From Serratia marcescens (lineage in GTDB: Bacteria > Pseudomonadota > Gammaproteobacteria > Enterobacterales > Enterobacteriaceae), in the NCBI RefSeq assembly GCF_006715005.1, contig NZ_VFMJ01000001.1, positions 620,001 to 684,000 of the forward strand: DNA of 64,000 nt, written 5' to 3'. The translations under genes were made by a program, and so were the position numbers. Below the pieces are notes generated by a model. The model saw only the letters and a program-made list of their open reading frames with translations, was not told the origin of the DNA and searched no databases. The first letter of the stretch is position 1; every line of letters starts with the position of its first letter. Below, in pieces: positions 7,408 through 15,001 of the stretch.

Positions 7408-8877
7408 TCAGCTGCGCTGGTATTGGCGGAAGCGCTGTTGCAGTTGGCGCAGCTGGTCGATGCGCGCATCGTAGCGCGCCTGTTTCAGGCTGCCGAGTTT
7501 CTGCAGCGAGCTGGCATTGCTGAGCAGGCCGATGGCCTGATCGAGCCGGCCGGTCAGCGCCAGGCTTTCGGCGCGGGCCGACAGCTCTTCATCGCGCAGC
7601 CCCTGGGCGGCGCTGGCCTGCGCCAGCAGATCCCAGCCGTTCGGATCGTCCGGATGGGCAAAGGTATAGCGGTTCAGGATCTTCGAGGCCTGCGCCGGCT
7701 GGTTGCCTTCGACATAGGCATTGGCCAGGTTGAGCTGCAGCACTGGGTTATTGTTCTGGGCGGCGTTGGCCGCCTGCAGGCGGGCGATGGCCTGTGGCGC
7801 GCGTTTCTGGCCGAGATCGATGTCGGTCATCAGGTCGATCAGCCAGACGTTTTTCGCATCCTGCGCCAGCATCGGCTGAATGATGTTGCGCGCGTCGTCG
7901 TATTTTTTCGCTTCATAGAACAGGATGGCGCGGCCGTATTTGGCGGCCGCCTGTTCGCGCACGTTGCCCTTGCTGAGCGAGCCGAGCAGCTCTTCGTTCA
8001 GGCCATAGCCTTCCGAGCTGTACATACCCAGTGCGCGTACCTTGGCCATCAGGTAGTCCTGTGAAGACTGCACGATGTGTTTCGGCATCTGGTTGGCGCG
8101 GTTGCGCGCGTCGGAGAGGCGGCTGTCCGGCAAGGGGTGCGTCAGCAGCATTTCCGGCGGTTTGGAGGCATAGCGCGACTGATCCGAGAGTTTTTGCAGG
8201 AAGTCGGGCATCGCTTCGGGATCAAAACCGGCGCGCTGCAGCACCTGAATGCCGATGCGGTCGGCTTCCTGTTCGTTCGACTGGGTAAAGCTGATCATGC
8301 CCTGCTGGGTGCCGGCCAGGGTGCCGCTCAGCGCCGCCATGCCCATGGTCGGGTTGGCCATCGCCAGCAGGATCGAGCCGAGTGCGCCCACCCAGGTTAG
8401 CGGGGCGTTGCGCTGCTGATCTTCCATGGCGCGCGCCAGGTGGCGCTGGGTGACGTGCGAGATTTCGTGTGCCAGCACCGAAGCCAGCTGGCTTTCGTTG
8501 TCGCTGACGCGGAACAGCGCGGAGTGCAGCACCACGTTGCCGCCGAAGAAGGCGAAGGCGTTGATCTCGTCGTTGCGCACCAGATAGAAATGGAACGGCG
8601 TGCGCACTGAATAGGCGCTGGCCACCAGGCGGTTGCCCAGCTGGTTGATGTACTGGCTCAGCAGCGGATCGTTGATCAGCGGGGCGCTGGCGCGCAACTG
8701 GCGCACGTAGAAATCGCCCATCGCCAGCTCTTGTCCGATGCTCAGGGTGCCGCCGGCGGAGGTGCCCATGTCCGGCAACTGGTCCTGGCTTTCCGCCTGT
8801 GCTGGCGCCAGGGCGGTGGCGTTCAGCGTGCCGAGCAGCAGCACCGCTAACGCGGTTTTGGTCAACCGGTTGGTCAT
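7408..8877 (-). CDS. bepA: Periplasmic chaperone/M48 metalloprotease BepA
   Basis: 489 aa. A signal peptide ends at about Ala28 (APAQA-ES). The M48 domain has the zinc motif HEISH at 137-141 and the third ligand in NEQEADRIG near 201. The second half is helical TPR repeats (about residues 310-480). In E. coli BepA helps assemble LptD in the outer membrane or degrades stalled LptD, and it is part of the sigma-E response. Upstream neighbours differ from E. coli, where perM lies next to it; here perM is 9 kb away, separated by the accessory block. Confidence 0.95.
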   Translation of the reverse strand: MTNRLTKTALAVLLLGTLNATALAPAQAESQDQLPDMGTSAGGTLSIGQELAMGDFYVRQLRASAPLINDPLLSQYINQLGNRLVASAYSVRTPFHFYLVRNDEINAFAFFGGNVVLHSALFRVSDNESQLASVLAHEISHVTQRHLARAMEDQQRNAPLTWVGALGSILLAMANPTMGMAALSGTLAGTQQGMISFTQSNEQEADRIGIQVLQRAGFDPEAMPDFLQKLSDQSRYASKPPEMLLTHPLPDSRLSDARNRANQMPKHIVQSSQDYLMAKVRALGMYSSEGYGLNEELLGSLSKGNVREQAAAKYGRAILFYEAKKYDDARNIIQPMLAQDAKNVWLIDLMTDIDLGQKRAPQAIARLQAANAAQNNNPVLQLNLANAYVEGNQPAQASKILNRYTFAHPDDPNGWDLLAQASAAQGLRDEELSARAESLALTGRLDQAIGLLSNASSLQKLGSLKQARYDARIDQLRQLQQRFRQYQRS

Positions 8878-9110
8878 AGTCAGGCGTTTCCCTTAAATAA
8901 TCATTTCTAAGACGTCAGCAGCAGACAAGAGTTCTTTATTCCCACGGCGCAAGCCGCGTGAAAGTGCGGCGGCTCACAAACCGCGGCGGCGGCACCCATC
9001 ACATCATAGTCAGCCGCAGGCGACAAGGAAACGTTAGCCGGGCGCGGATCGGGCAAAAAAGTTTTATTTTTCATTTTGAAGGGCGCTTTCTGCGTCGCCG
9101 GCGGCCTGCA

Positions 9111-9155
9111 TTGTCAATAAAACACGGACAAAGTTGATCCGCGTTTTATTGACAA
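9111..9155. promoter_or_regulatory. 17-bp-arm inverted repeat overlapping the Rrf2 gene -35 box
   Basis: Left arm 9111-9127 (TTGTCAATAAAACACGG) and right arm 9139-9155 are reverse complements at 16 of 17 positions around an 11-base centre. The right arm includes the -35 TTGACA. There is no T tract after the arms, so an operator fits better than a terminator. Confidence 0.75.
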
Positions 9156-9184
9156 GATAAACGCAGACTCATATAGTCTGCGTT
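9149..9184 (+). promoter_or_regulatory. Sigma-70 promoter with embedded 10-bp-arm dyad
   Basis: -35 TTGACA (9149-9154), 17-bp spacer, -10 TATAGT (9172-9177). The dyad AACGCAGACT (9160-9169) / AGTCTGCGTT (9175-9184) is perfect, centred on CATAT, and covers the spacer and -10. A repressor bound there would block RNA polymerase; autoregulation by the Rrf2 protein is the simplest idea. The predicted start site is near 9184. Confidence 0.8.
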
Positions 9185-9217
9185 ATTGAAGGTTCATTGA
9201 CGGTCGAAAACGGACAT

Positions 9218-9757
9218 ATGGCGTACATCACAACCAGCGTTGAATATGGCATCCACTGCCTGCTGTGGCTGGTCGGCGATAACCAGCGCGCGCTCAGCAG
9301 CCGCGAACTCGCCGAGTTGCAGGGCATCTCCCCCAGCTTTCTGGCCAAGATTTTCCCCAAGCTGGAAAAGGCGGGGATCGTCGCCGCCAGCGAAGGGGTG
9401 CGTGGCGGCTACCGGCTGGCCCGCCCGGCGGACGAGATCAGTTTTCTGGCAATCATCGACGCCATCGAGGGGCACAAGCCGCTGTTCGATTGCCAGGAGG
9501 TGCGCGGGCGCTGCGCGGTGTTCGATGACTCCCCGCCGGATTGGGCGATCTCCGGCAAATGCGCTATCCATGCGGTGATGCTGCAGGCGGAGAAGGCGAT
9601 GCGCGATGCGCTGGCGGCGCAGACCCTCGGCGCCGTCGCCGCCCGCTTTGGCCGCAAGGCGCCGCAGGGCTTCTTCGGCGAGGTCAACCTCTGGCTCGAC
9701 GAGCGCATGACGGAACGCACCGCGCGCAGCGGCAAAACGGCGCGCGCCAAGACCTAA
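9218..9757 (+). CDS. Rrf2-family transcriptional regulator
   Basis: 179 aa from the ATG at 9218; a TTG at 9197, 4 bases after AAGG, would add seven residues and cannot be excluded. Residues 1-70 form the Rrf2 winged helix (VEYGIHCLLWLV..., ISPSFLAKIFPKLEKAGIV, VRGGYRLARP). Three cysteines after it, Cys92-x6-Cys99-x15-Cys115, sit where IscR and NsrR hold their Fe-S cluster, although the spacing differs, so cluster binding or thiol sensing is possible but unproven. The tail is basic. The likely target is its own dyad promoter and the flavoprotein gene downstream. Confidence 0.9.
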   Translation: MAYITTSVEYGIHCLLWLVGDNQRALSSRELAELQGISPSFLAKIFPKLEKAGIVAASEGVRGGYRLARPADEISFLAIIDAIEGHKPLFDCQEVRGRCAVFDDSPPDWAISGKCAIHAVMLQAEKAMRDALAAQTLGAVAARFGRKAPQGFFGEVNLWLDERMTERTARSGKTARAKT

Positions 9758-9794
9758 TCGCCGCCTTTCCTTAAAAAAGCGAAATACACTTTTT

Positions 9795-9817
9795 CCCGCC
9801 TCTTCGGAAGGGGCGGG
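9795..9817 (+). other. Stem-loop between Rrf2 gene and flavoprotein gene
   Basis: CCCGCCTCTT pairs with AAGGGGCGGG (one G-U) across a CGG loop. No T tract follows, so a processing or attenuation element is as likely as a terminator. Confidence 0.5.
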
Positions 9818-9920
9818 CGGGCCTTCTGCACCCTGTTACGGGAGCGGAACGGCATCGTTCATCCGAAAAAACTGCGGGCAGCCTTGTCGCCCGGTTAACC
9901 CTGTATGAAGGAGTCATCCC

Positions 9921-11129
9921 ATGACGCAGAAAATAGTGATTGCCGGTTCCGGTTTTGCCGGTTTTTGGGCCGCCGTGTCCGCCATGCGCGCCATTACCCT
10001 TGCCGGTAAGCATGAGGATATCGAGGTGCTCATGGTCTCACCGACCCCAACGGTCACCATCCGGCCACGCCTGTATGAAGCGGTGCTGGAAAACATGAAC
10101 CCGGACATTTCCGCGCAGCTCGCCGCCGTCGGCGTACGGCACCTGGCCGGGACGGTAGAGGGCATCGATGCCGCCGCCAAAACGCTCACGGTGGCGCAGG
10201 TGACGGGGGAAGCCCTTGAATTGGTTTACGACCGCTTGGTGTGGGCCACCGGCAGTCGGCTGTCTGTCCCGCCGGTACCGGGTTTTGCCGAATACGGTTT
10301 CAACGTCGATACGCTGGAAAGCGCGCAGCGTCTGGATGCTCATATTAAAGCGCTGGCGGCTAAACCGTCGACGCCGGCGCGCAACACCGCCGTGGTGGTG
10401 GGGGCGGGGCTGACCGGGCTGGAGAGCGCGGCAGAGATGCCGCAGCGGCTGCGCGATGCGCTGGGGCAAGAAGAGAACGTGCGCGTGGTGATCGTCGATA
10501 CCGCGCCGGAAGTGGGTGCAGGAATGGGGGCCGAGCCGGGGGCGGTGATACGCCAGGCGCTGGCGGAGTGCGGCGTGGAAGCGCGGGCCGGCCTGCGCGT
10601 TTCGGCTATCGATGCCGAGGGAGTGATGCTGTCGAACGGTGAACGCATCGCTGCCAACACGGTGATCCTGGCGGCGGGCGTGCGGGCTCACCCGCTGACC
10701 GAACAGATCCCCGGCGAGCGTGACGGCAGTGGCCGAGTGATCGGCGACGCCTTCCTGCGCGCGCCGGCGGCGGCGGGCATTTTCGTGACCGGCGATACGG
10801 TGAAGGCGGCGACCGACGATCTCGGTAACCACAACCTGATGACCTGCCAGCATGCACTGAGCCTTGGCCGCGTGGCCGGCCACAATGCGGCGGCGGAGCT
10901 GACGGGCTTGCCGACGCACCCTTACAGCCAGCCGAAGTATGTGACCTGCCTGGACCTGGGCCCCTGGGGCGCGCTGTATACCGAAGGCTGGCAGCGTCAG
11001 GTGCGCTTTACCCGTGAGGAAGGCAAAAAGATTAAGCAGGAGATCAACACGCAGTGGATTTACCCACCGGCGGCGGATCGCGAGGCGCTGTTTGCCGTCG
11101 CCAATCCGGATTTCGTGATTGTGCCTTAA
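9921..11129 (+). CDS. FAD/NAD(P)-dependent oxidoreductase, type II NADH dehydrogenase-like
   Basis: 402 aa. N-terminal FAD-binding GSGFAGFWAA (residues 8-17), central NAD-binding VVVGAGLTGLESAAEMP (about 155-171), and the second FAD motif GIFVTGDTVKA (about 289-299), in the order of pyridine nucleotide-disulfide oxidoreductases. There is no CxxxxC redox disulfide, so it belongs with NDH-2/ferredoxin-reductase-like flavoproteins that pass electrons from NAD(P)H to quinone or a dye-like acceptor. The real acceptor is unknown. RBS AAGGAG. It lies 163 bp after the Rrf2 regulator gene, probably its regulated partner. Confidence 0.85.
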   Translation: MTQKIVIAGSGFAGFWAAVSAMRAITLAGKHEDIEVLMVSPTPTVTIRPRLYEAVLENMNPDISAQLAAVGVRHLAGTVEGIDAAAKTLTVAQVTGEALELVYDRLVWATGSRLSVPPVPGFAEYGFNVDTLESAQRLDAHIKALAAKPSTPARNTAVVVGAGLTGLESAAEMPQRLRDALGQEENVRVVIVDTAPEVGAGMGAEPGAVIRQALAECGVEARAGLRVSAIDAEGVMLSNGERIAANTVILAAGVRAHPLTEQIPGERDGSGRVIGDAFLRAPAAAGIFVTGDTVKAATDDLGNHNLMTCQHALSLGRVAGHNAAAELTGLPTHPYSQPKYVTCLDLGPWGALYTEGWQRQVRFTREEGKKIKQEINTQWIYPPAADREALFAVANPDFVIVP

Positions 11130-11141
11130 AGAAAAGAGAAA

Positions 11142-11163
11142 ACGGGAGCGGCAACGCTCCCGT
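11142..11163 (-). terminator. Hairpin between convergent genes, minus-strand terminator
   Basis: ACGGGAGCG and CGCTCCCGT flank GCAA. Read on the minus strand it is followed by TTTTCTCTTTC, so it should end the Lrp-like transcript, and may also stop the flavoprotein message. Confidence 0.75.
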
Positions 11164-11165
11164 CG

Positions 11166-11627
11166 TCATTGGCCCAGCGGCAGGAACGAGCGCTCCGGCA
11201 CCACGGTTTTCATCACCAGCGTGGAGCTCAGGCGCTGCACGCCCGGCAGAGCGGAGAGTTTCTCGTCGTAAAGCTGCTGGAAGGCGGGCAGATCGCGGGC
11301 GATCACGTGCAGCAGATAGTCGGGATCGCCAAACAGCCGCTGTGCCTGCACCACCTGCGGAATGTCCACCATGGCGTTTTCGAAGGTTTCAACGGCGCGG
11401 CGATCGCCTTCGCGCATGGTGACGAACACCAGGGCGGAAAAGTTATAGCCCAGGCTGCCGGGATCGAGCTGGGCGCGGTAACCCCTGATCACCCCGGACT
11501 CCTCTAATGCGCGCACTCGGCGGTGGCAGGGGGACACGCTCAAACCGATCCGCTCGGCAAGCTCGGTCACCGACAAACGGCCGTCAACCTGCAGTTCAGC
11601 AAGAATCTTGCGATCAATCTTATCCAT
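11166..11627 (-). CDS. Lrp/AsnC-family transcriptional regulator
   Basis: 153 aa: N-terminal MDKIDRKILAELQVDGRLSVTELAERIGLSVSPCHRRVRALEESGVI is the classic AsnC-type HTH, and residues 65-150 form the RAM ligand-binding domain. Such regulators sense amino acids as dimers or octamers. It is transcribed away from a LysE-type exporter gene (194 bp intergenic), a common pairing in which the regulator switches on amino-acid export. The ligand is not predictable from sequence. Confidence 0.92.
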   Translation of the reverse strand: MDKIDRKILAELQVDGRLSVTELAERIGLSVSPCHRRVRALEESGVIRGYRAQLDPGSLGYNFSALVFVTMREGDRRAVETFENAMVDIPQVVQAQRLFGDPDYLLHVIARDLPAFQQLYDEKLSALPGVQRLSSTLVMKTVVPERSFLPLGQ

Positions 11628-11821
11628 TTGGAAAAATTTCCCCGCTTATGCCAGTTTCAGGCAAGTAATTGAAAGCACATTTTAACGCCTTGAGGATATT
11701 CTTGCCATCTGTTGAACGGTTTTGACGGCCAGCATGGCAGGCGGAGGCCGTTCTTCTTCCAAGAGGAAAGCGCAATGGTTCTTTGTTCGGAATGGCGCGG
11801 CGCGTTTGAGCGGGTGCCGGC

Positions 11822-12439
11822 ATGACGCTCGCTCTGTTCGCCGCTTTTTGGGCGGTGTCGATTTTGTTGGTGATCACGCCGGGTATGGATTGGGCCTATG
11901 TGATCTCGGCGGGCATTCGCGGCCGGGTGGTGGTGCCCGCCGTCGCCGGTTTGCTGTTCGGCCACCTGCTGATGATTGCGATCGTGGTGGCGGGCGTCGG
12001 TGCGCTGCTGGTCGGCAACCCGCTGGCGCTGACGGCGCTCACCTTGCTGGGAGCGGCTTATCTGTTGTGGATCGGTTTCAACATGCTGCTGCACCCGCCG
12101 GTGCCCGGCGCCGGTGAAGATCAGCGTTCCGATTCCTGGCTGCGCTGGGCCGGCAAGGGCGTGTGCGTCAGCGGCCTGAATCCCAAGGTGTTTCTGCTGT
12201 TTCTGGCGCTGCTGCCGCAGTTTACCGACGCCAGGGCCGAATGGTCGGTGCCGATGCAGATGCTGGCGTTGGGCGTGGTGCATTTGATCAGCTGCGGCCT
12301 GGTGTATCTGCTGGTGGGATTCGGTTCGCAGTCGGTGCTGCGCACGCGCCCGCAGGCTGCGAAGGTGGTGGGGCGCATCTCCGGCGCGGCGATGATCGTC
12401 ATCGCCCTCGGGCTGCTGGCCGAGCAGGCGCTGAAATAG
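11822..12439 (+). CDS. LysE/RhtB-family amino-acid exporter
   Basis: 205 aa with five to six membrane segments and the family motifs TPGMDWAYVISAGIRGR (residues 19-35) and GAAYLLWIGFNML, then GLNPKVFLLFLALLPQF (about 119-135). LysE-family members export basic or neutral amino acids or homoserine lactones across the inner membrane. The start is the first ATG; no strong RBS is seen (GAGCGGG about 12 bases upstream). Control by the divergent Lrp-type regulator is inferred from context. Substrate unknown. Confidence 0.88.
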   Translation: MTLALFAAFWAVSILLVITPGMDWAYVISAGIRGRVVVPAVAGLLFGHLLMIAIVVAGVGALLVGNPLALTALTLLGAAYLLWIGFNMLLHPPVPGAGEDQRSDSWLRWAGKGVCVSGLNPKVFLLFLALLPQFTDARAEWSVPMQMLALGVVHLISCGLVYLLVGFGSQSVLRTRPQAAKVVGRISGAAMIVIALGLLAEQALK

Positions 12440-12449
12440 TGGTTCGAAA

Positions 12450-12467
12450 GGCCCGCTGGCGCGGGCC
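12450..12467 (+). terminator. Hairpin between convergent LysE-type and molbindin genes
   Basis: GGCCCGC and GCGGGCC with a TGGC loop, 10 bp after the LysE stop. No T tract, so termination is uncertain. Confidence 0.5.
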
Positions 12468-12475
12468 AGGCGGTA

Positions 12476-12904
12476 TCAGGCTCTGACGGCGAGCAGCACC
12501 GATGAGGCTTTGATCAGGGCAATGGCGCGCGAACCGTTCTTCAGCGCCATCTCCTGCAGGCTTTCATTGGTGATCACCGACGTCAGCACAAAACCGGCAT
12601 CCGCTTTGAGGTGTACGGTGCTGTTGACTGCGCCGTGCTCAACCGCAATCACTTCCCCGGCAAACTGGTTGCGGGCGGAAAAACGCAAACCGCAATCCTC
12701 TGTCGCCAGGATCACCCACGGCGCTTTAATCAGCGCGACGGCCTCTTTGCCGACGCTTAACCCCAGCGACTGTTGGCTTTGTACCGTGACGATGGCCACC
12801 AGTTTTTCACCGCCCTGCAATGCGATCTCCACTTCGTCATTGACGGCGCCTTTGGCGACGGCGGACACGGTACCGGTGAATTGGTTACGGGCTGAAACGG
12901 GCAT
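12476..12904 (-). CDS. Molbindin: two tandem TOBE (Mop) domains
   Basis: 142 aa from ATG 12904, which follows AGGAG; the longer ORF lacks an RBS. It consists of two copies of the Mop domain (about residues 3-68 and 73-140), each beginning SARNQFTG/AG and containing GAVN-(D/S)-x-V and the xALIKA motif. Molbindins bind molybdate or tungstate as oligomers and buffer it in the cytosol, or resemble the effector domains of ModE. No HTH and no mod genes are adjacent, so storage or buffering is the simplest role. Confidence 0.85.
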   Translation of the reverse strand: MPVSARNQFTGTVSAVAKGAVNDEVEIALQGGEKLVAIVTVQSQQSLGLSVGKEAVALIKAPWVILATEDCGLRFSARNQFAGEVIAVEHGAVNSTVHLKADAGFVLTSVITNESLQEMALKNGSRAIALIKASSVLLAVRA

Positions 12905-13017
12905 AGACTCTCCTTGAAAGGGGCAAACGGTAAAATTTTTCGCCAGCATGCACCCTAACCGCCGCGATTGCCAATGCCGCGGGGAAAGAGTGTGAGCAGA
13001 GCGAGCTTACTTAAAAA

Positions 13018-13470
13018 TTAACGCCGATAGATGTCCGGCCGGGCGATCTGCCAAACAAAATCGGGACGATTGATGGCGCTATAGCCCACTTTTTCATAGA
13101 GCCAGGGGGCGGTGCTGGTGACCAGCATGATTCGCCGCAGCGTCGCCATCAGCGGATGGGCCTGGCAACATTCCGCCAGCCACAGACCCAGCCCGCTTTT
13201 TTGGTACGTTTCCAGCACGTACACGTCGCACAGATAGCCGAAGGTGGCGTAATCGGTGACCAGCCGGGCGAAACCGATTTGTCTGGTGCCGTGATACAAA
13301 CCGAAGCACAGGCTGTGGGCGAGGGACTGGCGAACGGTCTCTTTATCAATGCCTTCCGCCCATGACGAACGGGTCAGAAATGCATGGATGGCGTCAAGAT
13401 CCAGCAGGGCGGGCTCGGTGCTGACGAGATAGTCAGCACGCCGCCACTCCCGTGGGTCAGAGGTTGTCAT
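13018..13470 (-). CDS. GNAT-family N-acetyltransferase
   Basis: 150 aa from ATG 13470 behind AGGAG; upstream ATGs lack an RBS and lengthen the protein by 50 residues of non-family sequence. GNAT features: IGFARLVTDYATFGYLCDVYVLETYQKSGLGLWLAECC (beta4, acetyl-CoA loop QKSGLG) and the C-terminal LVTSTAPWLYEKVGYSAI. The FARLVTD...YLCDV pattern resembles the YjaB/ElaA-type subgroup that acetylates small molecules. Substrate unknown. Confidence 0.88.
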   Translation of the reverse strand: MTTSDPREWRRADYLVSTEPALLDLDAIHAFLTRSSWAEGIDKETVRQSLAHSLCFGLYHGTRQIGFARLVTDYATFGYLCDVYVLETYQKSGLGLWLAECCQAHPLMATLRRIMLVTSTAPWLYEKVGYSAINRPDFVWQIARPDIYRR

Positions 13471-13861
13471 GAGGGGGCTTCTCCTGTTGTCTGCTTGTTT
13501 GCCGTTAAGTGTCTGTACGCAGGGTGAGGCAGTCTCTCGACGGTGTAAGGCGAGATAATCATGCCCGGCACCGCGGTCGATAGCTGACGTATTGGCTTTG
13601 ATAATACGAGATACCGCCATGACTTTTAGAGAGCGAAGGAAAATAATTACGCTTGATTGCGTAAATAATAATGAGTATGTTTCTCATTCTCTTTGTTGTT
13701 CGCGGGCGCATGAAGGAGTTATTAGCCTGCATTAGCGTGATAGTTGATTCACAGGGAAACACTGAGACGCGCGGTGGCGCTCATTTCTCGTTATGAGAAA
13801 GCTCAAAACTAAACTGCAGAGCCCCCGTTAACGCCGTTTTAAATGGTCAAGGATTTCCCCG
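13471..13861. other. 391-bp intergenic region upstream of the lipoprotein/receptor pair
   Basis: No credible ORF. It contains a Fur-box-like dyad at 13670-13688 and a second smaller dyad TTTCTC-GTTAT-GAGAAA at 13784-13800, about 60 bp before the beta-propeller lipoprotein gene. The middle (13600-13760) is AT-rich, unlike the flanks. Confidence 0.6.
13670..13688 (+). promoter_or_regulatory. Candidate Fur box upstream of lipoprotein/TonB receptor genes
   Basis: AATGAGTATGTTTCTCATT differs at two positions from the common Fur-site variant AATGAGAATGATTCTCATT and is a 6-7-6 dyad. It lies 173 bp upstream of the first gene of a pair that ends with a siderophore receptor, so iron repression is expected. 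Confidence 0.6.
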
Positions 13862-14944
13862 ATGAAAATGAAAATCTCTGTGCTCGCCCTGCTGACGGGT
13901 ATGGCGCTAAGCGGCTGCGCGCCGCACCAAACCACTTCCTCTTCCCCTGCCGTGCAACCTCTCGCGCCAGCGGCGCAATCCGACAGCGTCGTCAAACGCC
14001 AACTGGCTTATGGTTTGTATGAAATGGCGCTGACGCCAGGGGGAGATGCGCTGTACGTCGCCAGCGCCGAAAGTTTTAAAGATGTACAGGGGGGCGTGGT
14101 CTATAAGCTGGACGCCAAGACCCTGAAAACCCTTGGCACGACGCATACCGATCTGAAAAATTTCGCCATGCAGGCCTCTGCGGATGGAAAAACCCTTTAT
14201 GTCAGCAATTCGCTGGACGGCGGTATCAGCGCAATCGGCGCCGCCGACGGTAAGGTGAAAGGACGTTTGTTGTTCAGCGAGCGCAATGAGAAAGGGTTGC
14301 CGTATGGTGCGCGCCAAATTCTGGCTCACAACAATACGCTGTATGTGGGGGCGGTGGCCGATCCGGCGCAAATTTGGGTGGTTGACGCCGAAACGCTCAA
14401 GCTGAAAACGCGCATTAAAAATACCGGCAAATGGATGACCGGCCTGCATTACTCCGAACAGACCCAACGTGTGTATGCCGCCAATGGCAGCGGCGAGATC
14501 CTGGTGATCAACCCGCGTTCCAATCGCATCGAGAAACGCTGGAAACCGTTGGGAGACCAACCGGCACTGCTGCTTAATATGGCTGAAGACGAGGCTACCG
14601 GTCGTTTGTTCGTCACTGACAACTCCAAGGCGAAGACCACGCTGGTCTTGGATATTCATACCGGAAAATTATTGAAGCGGCTTGATGTGGGCGACTCTTT
14701 GGCTGTCGTTTTCAATTCACGGCGCAATGAAATTTATATCTCGCAGCGTGAATCCGGCAATGTACTGAGCCTGGATGCGACGACCTATGCGGTGAAACAG
14801 CGCTGGGCGCTGCCGCCGAATCCAAACAGCTTGCTGTTGTCGGCAGATGGCCAGACATTGTTCGTTACTGTCAAACAACCGTTTAACAAAGATCATTCCA
14901 CTCAGGGGCCGGACAGCGTGGTTCGCATCGCGTTGAATCAATAA
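13862..14944 (+). CDS. YncE-like beta-propeller lipoprotein
   Basis: 360 aa. Signal with lipobox ALSGC (Cys19). The rest is a run of about seven beta-propeller blades with recurrent TLYV-(S/G)-x and V-x-D-A-(K/E)-T-L-K patterns (VVYKLDAKTLKTLG, TLYVSNSLDGGISAI, QIWVVDAETLKLK), as in E. coli YncE. YncE is induced by iron limitation and its gene lies beside the TonB-dependent receptor gene yncD. Here the gene also precedes a TonB receptor by 57 bp, so it probably supports uptake of the same ligand, perhaps in the periplasm. Exact function unknown. Confidence 0.82.
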   Translation: MKMKISVLALLTGMALSGCAPHQTTSSSPAVQPLAPAAQSDSVVKRQLAYGLYEMALTPGGDALYVASAESFKDVQGGVVYKLDAKTLKTLGTTHTDLKNFAMQASADGKTLYVSNSLDGGISAIGAADGKVKGRLLFSERNEKGLPYGARQILAHNNTLYVGAVADPAQIWVVDAETLKLKTRIKNTGKWMTGLHYSEQTQRVYAANGSGEILVINPRSNRIEKRWKPLGDQPALLLNMAEDEATGRLFVTDNSKAKTTLVLDIHTGKLLKRLDVGDSLAVVFNSRRNEIYISQRESGNVLSLDATTYAVKQRWALPPNPNSLLLSADGQTLFVTVKQPFNKDHSTQGPDSVVRIALNQ

Positions 14945-15001
14945 GCCCCATCGGCTCGGCGACGGGCCATTTAACTTTTTATCCTCATTCATGAGTGAAT
15001 T

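Larger units (their letters stand above)
8878..9217. other. Intergenic region between divergent bepA and the Rrf2 gene
   Basis: 340 bp with no ORF I would accept. The left half should hold the bepA promoter, where I found no convincing sigma-E match. The right half holds two strong dyads (9111-9155 and 9160-9184) and a near-consensus sigma-70 promoter, listed separately. Confidence 0.6.

Noticed and set aside
9089-9117. Divergent promoter from the TTGACA in the left arm of the 9111-9155 repeat
   Set aside because: No acceptable -10 at 16-18 bp spacing on the minus strand.
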